A stretch of 64,000 bases of DNA, from NCBI GenBank assembly GCA_963383645.1, contig OY726561.1, forward strand, positions 27,942,826 to 28,006,825, in the 5' to 3' direction. The position numbers and the translations under genes are program-made. The notes below the pieces were generated by a model. The model saw only the letters and a program-made list of their open reading frames with translations, made no database searches and had not been told where the DNA came from. Positions 34,490 to 44,775 of the stretch are shown one piece after another. The stretch's first letter is position 1. Each line of letters starts with the position of its first letter. Source of the DNA: Muscardinus avellanarius (lineage: Eukaryota > Chordata > Mammalia > Rodentia > Gliridae).

Positions 34490-35043
34490 CTGGTCAACCT
34501 AGCCAAAATTAAAAGAGAATCCACTCAAATTATTAAAAACATAAATGAAAAAGTAGACATTACCACAGACAGTGTAGAAATTTAAAGGATTATTAGAAGC
34601 TATTTCAAAAATTTATACTTCAATGGACTGGAAACCATGGAAGAAATTGATAGATTTCTAAGCACATAGAATGTTCCTGAATTGAACCAAGAGGTCATAG
34701 CAAACCTAAACCAACCAATAGCAAGCAAATAAATAGAAACAGCAATAAAAAGCAATAAAAATTCTTTCATCAAAGAAAAGCCCAGGCCCTGATGGGTTTC
34801 CAGCTAAATTCTACAAAACCTTCAGTGAAGAACTAATCCCAATACATCTCAACTTGTTTCAGGAAATTGAAAAAGATGGAATTCTCCCAAATTCCTCCTA
34901 TGATGTCACTATCACATTAATCCCCAAACCAAATAAAGATGCCTCAAAAAAAATTACAGATCAATTTCCTTGATGAACATAGATGCAAAAATGCTAAACA
35001 AAATACTAGCTATAAGCATTGAAAACCATATCAAAAGAATTAG
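34490..35043 (+). mobile_element. L1 ORF2 fragment (start of reverse transcriptase)
   Basis: It contains 'AAGCCCAGGCCCTGATGGG' (the P-G-P-D-G turn before the RT), 'CAACTTGTTTCAGGAAATTG', 'ATTAATCCCCAAACCAAATA' and 'ATGCTAAACAAAATACTAGC'. Several stops. It ends abruptly where a different L1's 5' region begins. Confidence 0.85.
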
Positions 35044-35110
35044 GTACCTTCCGGGAAGATAGTGACCGAGAAAAGCAGCATTTATGAGTCCTACTAAAAC
35101 TCGATCTCTG

Positions 35111-35303
35111 CCGGGCATGGTGGCGCACGCTTGTAATCCCCGCGCTTGTGAGGCAGAGACAGGAGGATCGCGCAGGTTCGAAGCCAGCCGCGTGGCTGGT
35201 TTAGGAGACCCTGTTTCCAAATAAAAAATGTAAAAATAGGTCTGGGAGTATAGCCCGGAGGTAGAAGGGCTTCCAGGAACCCCAGTACCACAAAAAAAAC
35301 CCC
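35111..35303 (+). mobile_element. B1-dID SINE with perfect 15-bp target-site duplication
   Basis: Full dimer (CCGGGCATGGTGGCGCACGC... CCAGTACCAC plus A tail) inside the L1 5' UTR. Flanked by AAAACTCGATCTCTG at 35096-35110 and 35304-35318, identical. CpG-rich and young. Confidence 0.97.
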
Positions 35304-36204
35304 AAAACTCGATCTCTGTTGCCACAAAATCAGAGCTTTTCATAGCCAGAAAACATGATCAGCAGAGAAATAAAAATGTAAACACAAGGGACAGAGAAAA
35401 AAAGACTAGAAGAACAACCAGAGACCAAAAATCAAGCCCGCAATGCAGCAGCAGAGCCGCGCCGGCACCATCTTTCCTCACAGTACGAGGCTCCAGAAAG
35501 GAAAGGTAAACAAGGAGCTGAAGTGAGCAGCTGCGGATCATTTGGATGTAATTCAGCAGTTCTTTCAGCACAATAAACGTCTAAAACTCCCAGTGGCCAA
35601 GCTCATCACGCCTTCCAGGGACGCAGAAAGAAGCTCAAAACCAGGGATGTAGAATGGAGCTCAAAACCAGAAAAGAAATACACCAGCCGAAGAAATCACG
35701 GCCGAAGGCATGGCAGCAGCTCCATATTGCCAGCAGCGCCAGCCTCACAGCCTAGGGCATGGCACCAGTGCCATATTGCCAGCAGCAACAGCAAGTTCAC
35801 CGCGCCCCGCCACAGCTCCAGATCTGCACGCACAATAACTGTGAGTGTAAATGTGGCCCCTAAAGGAGAAATCTCTGTATTGCACTCCCAGGGACTTGTG
35901 TAGCTTTGATTATCTCCTTGGGTCAGATATTTTGGAGTCCAACCCAGTGAAGGAATAGTGGTGGCAGAGATACCACACCCTAGTCACAGCTCTCCATGGG
36001 AAAACACCCAGCCTGGCACCCCCACGGTCTCACGCAGCCTCGATTAACTTCCTGGATATGAGACTTTATGATACAACCCAGTAAAGGAGTAGTGGCAGCT
36101 GAGATTACAACAGACTCGAGTTACAGAACACCCTAAGTGAAGTCGTAGTGACACAGGGAAGGCACACAATTCTGAAATCGTGGGAAAGAGGAACAACAAT
36201 AGAG

Positions 36205-37060
36205 CAATGAATGCCCACAACCCCATACTATCAGAACCTGATAACACAGAAATTTGGGAATTTCCAGAAGATCATATCAGGAATATAACTGTAGAAATAA
36301 TACAGGACTTTTGAAAAGAATTTAGAGAGAGTCTAAAAGAAATAAAGGAAGCAATCACTGAGGTAAAGCCCTGAAATCAAACTACAAACAATTGATTAGA
36401 CCACATGGAGAATAGAATCTCGCTCCTAGAAGATGAACACTCCAAAAATGAACACATAATTGATAACTTAGAAAAAAAATAATCCAACAGCATGAATCTG
36501 ACATTGAAGAAATATGGGCCCATTTTAAGAGAGCTAACCTAAGAATAATAAGAGTAGAGGAGAGAAAAGAAGGTGAAACCAAAGGGAGCAATAATCTCTT
36601 CAAAGAAATAATAGCAGAAAATTTTCCAAACATAGAGCAAGAGGTCAATACACAGGTCCAGGAAACTTATAGAACTCCCTTTAGACAGGATCAGAGAAAA
36701 GGATCCCCATGCCACATAATTGTCAAAATGACCAACGTGAAAGCCAAGTAGAGAATCTTAAAGGCAACAAAAGCAAAAGGCCAAGTGACATTCAGAGGCA
36801 AACTAGTTAGAATCACTCCAGACTTCCCAAACCAAGTCATGAGACCCAGAAGGGCTTGGAGTAACATTTTCCAAACTCTGAAAGAAAACAACTTCCAGCC
36901 AAAAATTTCCTACCCAGCAAAACTATCTATCAAATTAGATGGGGAAATAAGAAGCTTCCATGACAAACAGAAACTGAAGGAATTTATGACTTCAAAACCA
37001 GCGCTAGAGAAAAAACTCAAAGAGATTAACTACAAAGAAGAAATAAGTAATACACATTAG
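36205..37060 (+). pseudogene. L1 ORF1 relic, C-terminal 90 residues open
   Basis: L1 ORF1 encodes an RNA-binding chaperone with an N-terminal coiled coil, an RRM and a C-terminal domain. Here the first two thirds are broken by stops (for example after 'VIQDF' near 36314 and in the Lys/Glu-rich region near 36480). The last part, 36785-37057, stays open. It matches the ORF1p C-terminal domain closely: 'RPRRAWSNIFQTLKENNFQP', 'ISYPAKLSI', 'LDGEIRSFHDKQKLKEFM', 'KPALEKKLKEI'. The stop is at 37058. The protein cannot be made as a whole. Confidence 0.88.
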
Positions 37061-37104
37061 AACCAGAGAAACAAGATTTTCCATCCAGCAGACAATTAAG
37101 CAAA

Positions 37105-37687
37105 GAAGAATATATTCATGTGTTTATAGGTTAAAATCTTTGGAGATTCATTATTTCAGTCTTTTACCTATTTCTAAATTGTATCTCTAAATTGTATTGT
37201 TTGCTTTTATTGTTGTTAATTTTTAGGATTTCTATTTGGAATATTAATATACCTTCAGATATAGCATTTGGAAATATTTTATCCCATTCTATCAGTAACT
37301 TTTAACTCTGTTTACATTGTCTTTGGATGTACAATTTTTTTTTATTTTTTAGGAAGTTTGTTTATTATTTTGTTGCTTGTGCCTTTGAAATCATATGCAA
37401 GAAATCACTTCCAATTTCAGTGTTGTGAAGTGTTATGATCCAGGTATTCTTCTAAAAGTTTATAGTCTTAAGATTTACATTTAGGTCTTTTATCTATTTT
37501 GAGTCAATATTTTATATGGTGATAGGTAAGGGTCCAATCTTATTATTTTTCATGTATTTATTATTTTTCAACAATAGTTAGTGAAAAGATTATTATTTCC
37601 TTCACCAAATTTTCTTGGAAACTTTGTCAAAAATAACTTGGCCATATATGGAAGAATTTATTTCTAGGCTTTCTATTTTACTCCACT

Positions 37688-37749
<62 letters not shown>

Positions 37750-37900
37750 TTTATAGCAGTACTACACTGTTTCAATTATTGTAGCTCTATAAGGTTTGAA
37801 ATCAGAAAATGTACATCTTCTATCTTTGTTCTTTTTTGAGATTGTTTTGGGTATTTAGAGTTCATATTTCATGTTAGGATAGACTTTTTCTGAAAAAAAA
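37105..37900 (-). mobile_element. Old L1 ORF2 fragment, antisense
   Basis: It reads in reverse through the region after the RT domain (GTCTTTTATCTATTTTGAG, AATCTTATTATTTTTCATG, TGGAAACTTTGTCAAAAATA, ACTCCACTGGTATAT, TCTTTATAGCAGTACTAC, GAGATTGTTTTGGGTATTTA). It is ancient compared with the L1s next to it and carries an AT microsatellite. Confidence 0.8.
37690..37746. repeat. (AT)n microsatellite
   Basis: About 28 AT units within the antisense L1. Confidence 0.98.
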
Positions 37901-38074
37901 TAAATGTACGATAGTTTTACCTTAAAAAAAAGAAAAAAAATCCTCTGGTAAGAAAGAAAGCAAAAAGAAATACTGACATGTTATCTCTAAGTAATTAAAA
38001 ATTTGATATCAGGCAGATGAATCTGTTATGTGAGATTATCATTGTTAATTTTGGATAAATTGCTATAATATTAG

Positions 38075-38250
38075 ATGTCAATCACTAAGCCAAGCATGGG
38101 AAGGAGGGATGGGGAGGGAATGGCATGGGGACTGGGTAGGATCTAACTGGGCAATGTGTGCATGTATGTCTACACAAGTTTTTATCCCATTATGATGTAT
38201 GAAGGCAGTGCACCAATAAAAAATTAAAAAAAATAAAAAATAAAAATAAA
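38075..38250 (+). mobile_element. L1 3' end
   Basis: The last 150 bases of the L1 3' UTR (CAATCACTAAGCCAAGCATG, TTTTATCCCATTATGATG, GTGCACCAATAAAAAATT) plus a long AAAT-rich tail. Confidence 0.9.
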
Positions 38251-38253
38251 AAT

Positions 38254-38336
38254 AGGGTTGGGGATGTAGCTTGGAGGTACAATGCCCCTGGGTTACATCC
38301 ATCCCCAGTACCAAAAAAAATCAATAAATAAAATAA
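38254..38336 (+). mobile_element. ID-like SINE (tRNA-Ala-derived) in the L1 tail
   Basis: GGGTTGGGGATGTAGCTTGG to TCCCCAGTACC followed by an A tail. A pol III A-box-like and B-box-like (GGGTTACATCC) arrangement remains. It sits directly in the poly-A tail of the L1 3' end. Confidence 0.85.
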
Positions 38337-38464
38337 GAATGTATGCATGATTTATATAATAAAAAAATCAAAAGAACATTCTAGTTGCCATTCTAACCTA
38401 ATATTCCGCTCTTGCACAAATCATTCATATTTTAATTACATGGAACTTCCCACTATTCAATTAA

Positions 38465-40852
38465 AAAAAAGAGAATTATACACCACAACCAAATTTGTTT
38501 CATTCCAAAATAGCAAGACTAGTTCAACATACTCAAATAAATAAACAATATTCACCACATAAATAGAACCGAGAACAAAAACCACACGATCACATCAATA
38601 GATACTGAGAAAGCATTCGACAAAATTCAACACCCATTCTTATTAAAAACACTGCAGAAAACACTGCAGAAAAAGGAATAGAAGGAGCGTATTTCAACAT
38701 AATTAAGGCAATATACAATAAACCCCAAACCAACATCATATTCAGTGGGGAAAACCTGCAAGAATTTTCTCTAAAATCAGGAACAAGACAAGGATGCCCA
38801 CCATCACCACTCCTTTTTAATATAGTCTTCAAGATTCTTGCCACAGCAATAAGAAAAGAGAAGGAATTCAAATAGGAAGAGAGGATTTAAAACTATTTTT
38901 ATTTGAAGATGACATGATCCTTTATCTAGAAGACCCAAAGAACTCAACCAAAAGACTCCTGTAGCTGATTAATAAATTCAGCAAAGTTGCAGGATATAAA
39001 ATCAATCTAAAGAAGTCAGTGGCTTTTCCATACGCTGACAATGAATCCACAATGAAAGAAATAAAGAAAACAATTTTATTCACTATAACCTCAAAATCAA
39101 TAAAATACCTAGGAATAAATCTAACCAAAGAATAAAGGACCTCTATAAGTAAAACTATAAAACATTAAAGAAAGAAATTGAAGAAGACCTTGGAAGATGG
39201 AAAGATCTCCCTTGCTCATGGAAAGGCAGAATAAATATAATCAAAATGACCATTCTTCCAAAAGTGATCTACAGATTCAATGCAATTCCTATCAAAACAC
39301 CAATGACATTTTTCATAGACCTAGAAAAATCAGTCATGAATTTTATATGGAGAATGAAAAGACCCAGAATAGCCAAAGCAATTCTCATCAATAAGAACCA
39401 TGCAGGAGGCATTATAATCCTGACTTAAAATTATACTACAGAGCAATAGTAGTAAAAACAGCATGGTATTGGTACAACAACAGGCAAACTGACCAGTGGA
39501 ACAAAATAGAAGATAAAGAAACAAAACCACACTCCTATAGTCAATTAATCTTTGACAAAGGAGCCAGACTCATACGCTGGAGAAAAGACAGCCTTTTCAA
39601 CAAATGGTGCTGGTAGAACTGACTGTCCATTTGGAGAAAGATGGAACTAAATCTTTACCTCTCACTGTGCACAGGACTCAACTCGAGATGGATCAAAGAC
39701 TTAGAAATTAGACCAGTGACAGTGAAGTTATTAGAGGAGTGTGTAGGCTTAAGACTCCAACATATAGGCAGAGGCAGTAACTTTCTCAACAAGACCTCCA
39801 AAGTGCAGGAAATTAAAGCAAGAATTAACAAGTGGGAAGACATCAAATTAAAATGTTTCTCCTCATCAAAGGAAACCATCAAGAACCTACAGAGTAAACC
39901 TACATACAGAATAGAAAAAGATCTTTACTAGCCACTACTCAGGTAGAGAGCTAATATCCAGAATATACAAAGAGCTCAAAAGACTCTACACTAGCAAAAC
40001 AAATAACCCAATCAAGAAATAGACAAGAAACTTCTATTCAAACTGAGTTGAATAGAAACTTCACAAAAGAAGAAGTACAAATGGCCAATAGATGTTCAAC
40101 ATCATTAGCCATTAGGGAGATGCAAACCAATACTATGCTGAGATTCCATCTAACCCCAATCAGAGTGGAAAGCATAAAGAATTCAAATAACAACAAATGC
40201 TGGCAAGGACATGGGGAAAGAGGAACTCTTTTACACTGTCGGTGGGGGTGCAAACTAGTTCAGCCACTATGGAGATCAGTGTGGAGATTCCTTATATGGG
40301 TCAACCAATTGATCTGGCTATACCACTCCTGGGTATCTTTCCAAAGGTGTTGAAATCAGAGAACCTCAGTAACATGCATACTTATGTTCATAGCAACACA
40401 ATTTTTAATAGCCAAAATATGGAACCAACCTAGGTCTCCATCAACAGATGAATGGATTTTGAAATTATGAGAAATACACACAATGGAATTCTACTCAGCT
40501 ATAAAGAAGAGGAAAATCATGTCATTTGCCAAAAGATGGAAAGACCTGAATTACATTATGTTAAGTGAGATCAGGCAAGCATAGAAAGAGAAGGAACATA
40601 TGTTTTCTCTAATATGCCCAAACTTGGGAGTATTAGGAATACCAGTGGGACTTCACATAATGGAGAGGAAACCTCAACAAAGCTAGAATGGAAAGGTAGG
40701 AGAGTAATGAGGCTGAGGCTGATTAATGGAGGAGCTACATAGGATTATATGTAAAAGTATGAATGTAGCATGGTCAATGGGGAAGGGGGGAGTGGACACC
40801 AAACAGTCTGAATGTATCCCAATTTCAATATGATCCACATAAAAATAAAAAA
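38465..40852 (+). mobile_element. L1 LINE, ORF2 from RT domain to 3' end
   Basis: Longest L1 body in the window (2.4 kb). The RT core is seen from 38580 ([10 protein letters not shown]). A 12-base ACACTGCAGAAA duplication at about 38649-38672 breaks the frame. The G-T-R-Q-G-C-P turn is at ~38787, the catalytic box at 38902-38913, and the C-terminal zinc-binding region at ~40190-40270. It differs at the 3' end from the common local L1 3' UTR (GGGGAAGGGGGGAGTGGAC... ATGATCCACATAAAAAT), so it is a separate subfamily. 5' truncated within the RT and inactive. Confidence 0.92.
38590..40353 (+). pseudogene. L1 ORF2 relic (RT and C-terminal domain)
   Basis: Three readable blocks remain. First, the RT palm, in which the Y/F-A-D-D active site reads F-E-D-D at 38902-38913. 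Second, 39641-39921, homologous to the region just after the RT ('SRWIKDLEIRPVTVKLLEE', 'FLNKTSKVQEIKARINKWE'). Third, 40048-40353, the C-terminal Cys-rich segment ('SSLAIREMQ'-like, 'CWQGHGERGTLLHCRWGC'). In the third block the second Cys of the usual C-X3-C-X7-H-X4-C pattern is His, while the others are in place. At least four frame breaks. The endonuclease domain is absent because of 5' truncation. Confidence 0.88.
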
Positions 40853-40856
40853 AGAA

Positions 40857-40912
40857 AGCTGGGTGTGTAGCTTAGAGGTAGAATCCTTCTCGGTTCAATT
40901 CCCAGACCCCTT
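40857..40912 (+). mobile_element. ID-like SINE in L1 tail
   Basis: GCTGGGTGTGTAGCTTAGAG to CGGTTCAATTCCCAGACC, immediately after the A-rich tail of the L1. About 55 bases. Confidence 0.8.
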
Positions 40913-40920
40913 CAAAGTAA

Positions 40921-41188
40921 AAATTTATTAAAGATAATTTTCTTATCATTTTCATCACCCAAGATCTTCCTGCTCATCACTTTTTCCTATTTAATTCCTT
41001 TCTATAAACTCACCAAATATTATATCATTCAGTTTTCTTAAACCAGTTAAAGATTTCCATTTGTCACTTTGATTTGCTCACTTTTTGTTTTGTTTTGTTT
41101 TAATTTAATCCATTCAATAATGCTTATATTAATAAAGTTTTTTGTTAGTCCCTTATCTCAATTGTATGATGCTTAATATATTCATTTT
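40921..41188. other. Unique AT-rich sequence; left flank of the composite array
   Basis: Contains a (TTTTG)n stretch near 41083-41100. It is otherwise ordinary and forms the pre-insertion flank of the array that starts at 41205. Confidence 0.6.
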
Positions 41189-41204
41189 TAAATATTTTAA
41201 TTTT
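41189..41204. repeat. Left target-site duplication of the composite array
   Basis: TAAATATTTTAATTTT, 16 bases, identical to 54343-54358. The T-run followed by AAAT at its left edge resembles the L1 endonuclease site (TT|AAAA on this strand). Confidence 0.85.
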
Positions 41205-41775
41205 TGGAGGTAAGATGGCAGCGGCCACACTGCCGAAAAGGACAAGCATTCCTCGGAGAAACCCTGGACACCAGATTTTGGTTTAATGTCGGATTGGGAC
41301 AACTTAAGGAGACATTTCCAGCCACGACTTCCTATCTAGAATATAGAAGAGAGAGTGGATAATGGCAGAATTAAAAACAAGATGACAAGGAGGCGCACAC
41401 CACCCAAGAAAAGTGATTTTTGGAAGAACATTCCAGAAGGGATTAGAGAAAAGACCACTTCAGCCGCACATGCGGGGGACTCTTAACAACCTAGCTTGTA
41501 AGAAAAATGATCCTGGGTGTTAGGGGGAGCCCAGCAGTGCTGGGCGGGAAGCCGAGCCATATGCCCCAAGGAACTCAGCGTGCCTGGCTGCTGCACTCCT
41601 CTATGCTGCGCTGGGGTTCTTTGTTCCACTCGGAACAGCAGATCCTGTTTATACACGGTGAGGCTGTGGCCTCTGCTCTTAGAAGGGAGATAAAATTCAT
41701 TGCTGCTGAGTGCTTGATCTCATAACCTCTTCAAAACACACATCCTGTCTTCTCTTATTAAAGAAAAAAAGATAG
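41205..41775 (+). promoter_or_regulatory. Unit A head module with YY1-like motif
   Basis: It starts TGGAGGTAAGATGGCAGC; AAGATGGCAGC (41212-41222) resembles the YY1 site that positions transcription start in human L1. The ~560-base module contains 'AACCCTGGACACCAGATTTT' and 'GGACAACTTAAGGAGAC', and ends near 'GGAGATAAAATTCATTGC' and an A-rich stretch. The same module opens units B, C and D. Confidence 0.65.
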
Positions 41776-41776
41776 A

Positions 41777-41999
41777 GAGCCGGGCATGGTGGTGCACGCT
41801 TGTAATCCCCACATTTGGGAGGCTGAGACAGGAGGATCACACAGGTTCGAAGCCAGCCTCAGCTACTTAGTGAGGCTCTCAGCAACTTAGTGAGACCCTG
41901 TTTCCAAATAAAATATAAAATGGGTCTGGGAGCATATCCTGGAGGTAGAAAGCCTCTGGGTTTCACCCCTAGTACCACCAAACAAACAAACAAACAAAT
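41777..41999 (+). mobile_element. Unit A-specific B1-dID SINE
   Basis: GCCGGGCATGGTGGTGCACG to CCTAGTACCACC and an AAAC tail, inserted in the A-rich linker between the head module and the monomers. Units B, C and D have no SINE here, so it arrived after the array formed (or was lost in the others). Confidence 0.93.
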
Positions 42000-42002
42000 A
42001 TA

Positions 42003-42840
42003 TTGGAGAGGGGCCAAGATGGCAATGGGAGATGCAGACAAATCCTATCTAATTCACCTGGAACTTTTGGAAAAAAATCCCCATGAAGGGGACTGCTTCT
42101 GCCACACATGCTTAAGAATGCTGGACATCATATCATGTAAGGAAGGAGCTTAGTGGAGAACCAGTAGGAAGGCAGCTGCGGCGGCAGCGGCAGAGGCAGA
42201 GGTGGAGGCTAGTATTTGGGACAGACAGAGATCTGATCCAACCCACCTTGATCTTCTGAAGAAATTGCCCCAAAGGTAGAATGCTACCACCGTGCATGCT
42301 CAGGAATTTTGGACAACATGCAGTGTGAGAAATGTGTTTAGGAGAGAATTGAGATGGCGGAAGCAGCGGCAATGGTTGTGGCCAGTATTCAGGAGAGGCA
42401 ATGATCTGATTCAATCCACTTTGATCATTTGAAGAAATTGCCCCAAAGGTAGAATGCTACTGCTGCACATGCTTGGGAATTTGAGACAACATGCTGTGTG
42501 AATAAGGTGCTTGGAAGAGAAATGGGATGGCTGGAGCAGCAACAGCAGTGGTCAGTATTTGGTAGAGGCAGAGATTGAATCCAATCCACCTCATAATTTT
42601 AAAGAAAGGTCCTCAAAGGTATACTGCTACTGCCACACATGTTTGGGAATTCTGGAAAACAAATTGTGTGGGAAAGGTGTTCATGAGAGAACCAAGATGG
42701 CAGTGAGTGCAGTGCCTGTGGTGGTGACCTAAATTTGGAGGGACAGACAGAGCCAGTCCAGTCTACCTTGAACTTTTGAGAAAATCACCCCAAAAGTAGA
42801 CTGACTGCTCCTGTCACACATGTTCGGGAATTCTGGACAA
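42003..42840 (+). repeat. Unit A promoter-like monomers, ~170-190 bp each
   Basis: Five diverged tandem copies. The anchor 'TCNAATCCACCTTGA' recurs at about 42048, 42237, 42410, 42580 and 42757 (spacings 189, 173, 170, 177). Each copy then reads 'GAAGAAATTGCCCCAAAGGT', 'GCTACTGCCACACATGCTTG' and 'GGAATTCTGGACAACATG'. Copies begin with AAGATGGC-like motifs at 42016, 42351, 42524 and 42694. This layout is like the tandem promoter monomers of mouse L1. Units B-D retain only about three such copies. Confidence 0.75.
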
Positions 42841-43127
42841 TATGCAAAGTGGTAAAAGTGTTTGGGGGGTGTCAGAGGGAGCCCCACATAGCTGGGATGG
42901 GCTGCCAAGTTGCGTGTTCTGGGAGTAGTTAGCCATCATGGCCACTACGTTCCTCTGCAGAGCAGGAGGCCAGGGTGCACGTGGAGCAACAGAGCCTGGT
43001 CTCCGAAGTGAAGACGTGGACCTCTGCCTTTGGAGAGAAGACAAAATTCATTGCTGCTAGATATTTGGAGTCCCAGCTTTGGCAAAAGACATGTACTGCT
43101 TTCTCATATTAAAAAAGAAAATGGAAG
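42841..43127 (+). other. Unit A downstream module
   Basis: About 290 bases, ending 'GAGAAGACAAAATTCATTGC', 'AAAGACATGTACTGC' and 'TTTCTCATATTAAAAAAG'. It is paralogous to the second half of the head module (shared 'AACAGCAGAGCCTG' and 'GGGAGATAAAATTCATTGC' type sequence), so the 5' region is itself an old internal duplication. Confidence 0.6.
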
Positions 43128-43330
43128 AATGCCGGGCATGGTGGTGCATGCTTGTAATCCCTGTGCTTGGGAGGCAGTGACAGGAGGATCGCACAGGTTC
43201 GAGGCCAGCATTGCTGGCTTAAGAGACCCTGTTCCAAATAAAAATATATAAAGAAATGATAGGTCTCCAGGAGTGTAGCCCAGAGATAGAAGGGTTGAAC
43301 ACCAGTACCACCACCAAAAAAAAAAAAAGG
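43128..43330 (+). mobile_element. Core SINE of unit A
   Basis: A B1-dID copy (TGCCGGGCATGGTGGTGCAT... CCAGTACCACCACC plus A14) at the junction of the downstream module and the VNTR. All four units have a SINE at this exact place, so it is a component of the composite and not a later insertion. Confidence 0.9.
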
Positions 43331-43376
43331 GAACATCTGTAGATAACCTTCTCATAGTGACAGATCAGAGCCTGAT

Positions 43377-43835
43377 GCACAGCAAGGCCTGTGCCAGGGC
43401 TTTGGAGGCCGGGATCAGAGCCTGCCAAGGGGTGAGGCTGATGCCTGGGTCAGCGAGGCCAGGATTGGGGCCTGCTGTGAAGCAAGACCAGTGCTGGGGC
43501 CTCAAAGGCCAGGATCGAAGCCTGCCGAGCAGTGAGGCCAGTGTCAGGGTCAGCGAAGACAGGATAGAAGCCTGCCATGAGACAAGGCTGGTGCTGGGGT
43601 CAGCAAGGTTGAGATTGGTGCCTGCCATGATTGAGGCCATAGCAGGAGCCAGCAAGGGCAGGATAGGAGCTTGCCTTAAGGCAAGGCCGGTGCTGGGGCC
43701 TCCGAGGCCGGGATCCAAGCCTGCCATGAGGCAAGGCCAGTGCTGGAGCCAGCAAGTTCAGGATCAGAGTCTACTGGGTGGCCAAGCCAGTGCCAGGGCC
43801 TTCAGGAGTGGGATTGGAACTTGCAGTGCGGCATA
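43377..43835 (+). repeat. Unit A VNTR, ~9 copies of a 50-bp GC-rich unit
   Basis: Core GAGGCCGGGATCAGAGCCTG recurs every 50 bases (GAGGCC ends at 43410, 43460 and so on). A lead-in 'GAGCCTGATGCACAGCAAGG' is shared with the other units. The 167-codon open frame across it has a 50-residue repeat in three rotating frames and is not a gene. Confidence 0.92.
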
Positions 43836-44010
43836 CACAGAGAAATATCACAGAAAATAAAAAATCAGATGCTTTCCCTAATATGCAAAAAGTAGGAAGA
43901 AATGGGTAACAGGAGGAAATGTAGTTGAAGAAAGGGCCCTATGGAAGAGAAATTAAGGTGACCAATCAGAGAGGATGGGATGGGGGAAGATGGAATCTTT
44001 CTCTCTTTTT
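43836..44010 (+). mobile_element. Unit A L1 3' end (truncated)
   Basis: It starts CATACACAGAGAAATATCAC, then AATCAGATGCTTTCCCTAAT, 'GTAGGAAGAAATGGGTAACA', 'AAGGTGACCAATCAGAG' and 'GGATGGGATGGGGGAAGATG'. It is homologous to the L1 3' UTR at 27040-27190 and breaks off near the end, where a SINE has inserted. Confidence 0.85.
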
Positions 44011-44196
44011 CTTTCTTTTTTTTTTTTTTTGGTGGTACTGGGGTTCCTGGAAGCCCTTCTACCTCTGGGCTACACTCCCAGACCTATTTTATATATTTTT
44101 TTATTTGGAAACAGGGTCTCATAAGCCAGCAAGGCTGGCTCTGAAGCAGCGTTATCCTCCTGTCTCTGCCTCCCAAGAGCACCACCATGCCTGGCT
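44011..44196 (-). mobile_element. B1-dID SINE, antisense, at the A/B junction
   Basis: Poly-T (44018-44032), reversed right half (GGTGGTACTGGGGTTCCTGG), reversed B1 start with a small deletion (CCCAAGAGCACCACCATGCC). The B/C and C/D junctions lack it, so it post-dates the array. Confidence 0.92.
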
Positions 44197-44216
44197 TTTT
44201 AAAACACATGATGTAG

Positions 44217-44775
44217 AGATGGGTAAGATGGCGGCAACCACGGCAGCACTGGCAATCCTGGTTGCTGATAAGGATAAGCTTTCCTTGGGGAAACCCTGGA
44301 CACCAGACTTTGTTTTAATATTGGATTGGGACAACTTAAGGAGACACTTCCAGCCATGACTTCCTATGTAGAATACATGAGAGAGGGTGGAAAACGGCAG
44401 AATTGGAAGCAAGATGATGAGGAGGCACCAGCCACAGAAGAAAAGCATTTTTTTGAGGATCACCCGAAAAGGGATTGGAGACAAAACCACTTCAGCCGTG
44501 CATGCTGGGGACTCTTAACATCATATCTTGTAATAAAAATGATCCAGGCATGGAGGAGGGAGCCGAGCAGTGCCAGGTGGGGAGGCTAGATGTGCATCCT
44601 GGGAACACAGCATGCTTGGCCACTGCATTCCTATACTGCACCAAGGGCTGCAGTGCGCCCAGAACAGTAGATCCTGCTCTTTGCGGTGGAGCTGTGGGCC
44701 TCCGCTCTTGGAAGAGAGATAAAATTCATTGCTGCTGAGTGCTCAATCTCACAACCCCTTCAAAAAACAAAAAAT
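44217..44775 (+). promoter_or_regulatory. Unit B head module with YY1 consensus motif
   Basis: AAGATGGCGGC at 44225-44235 is a perfect YY1-type core. The body 44338-44547 is almost identical to unit C 48111-48320, unlike the flanks. It ends in an A-rich linker (TTCAAAAAACAAAAAATATT). Confidence 0.65.

Larger units (their letters stand above)
35045..37090 (+). mobile_element. L1 with 5' UTR and ORF1 but no ORF2 (HAL1-like arrangement)
   Basis: The head (CTTCCGGGAAGATAGTGACC) looks like an L1 5' end. A ~1 kb GC-richer 5' UTR follows, with two diverged ~130-150 bp repeats (around 35880-36000 and 36030-36130). Broken ORF1 runs from about 36205 to 37060. About 30-60 bases after the ORF1 stop the sequence changes to unrelated antisense L1, so no ORF2 follows. 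A SINE sits near the head at 35111. This is either a truncated-at-3' rearrangement or an ORF1-only half-LINE. A target duplication could not be identified. Confidence 0.7.

Noticed and set aside
38254..38320. tRNA-Ala-like sequence with B-box
   Set aside because: It ends in an A tail and lacks a complete acceptor stem; it is an ID-type SINE, as are the other tRNA-like halves here.
43357..43860. 167-codon plus-strand open frame with Ala/Gly/Pro-rich repeats
   Set aside because: It lies in the 50-bp VNTR. Because 50 is not a multiple of three, the frame rotates and any stop-free stretch repeats every 50 residues. Units B, C and D have different broken frames at the same place.
44326..44589. 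Open frame in the unit B head module, also open in unit C
   Set aside because: It starts at TTG, not ATG. The equivalent sequence in units A and D has early stops. The B/C similarity is explained by a near-identical DNA patch.
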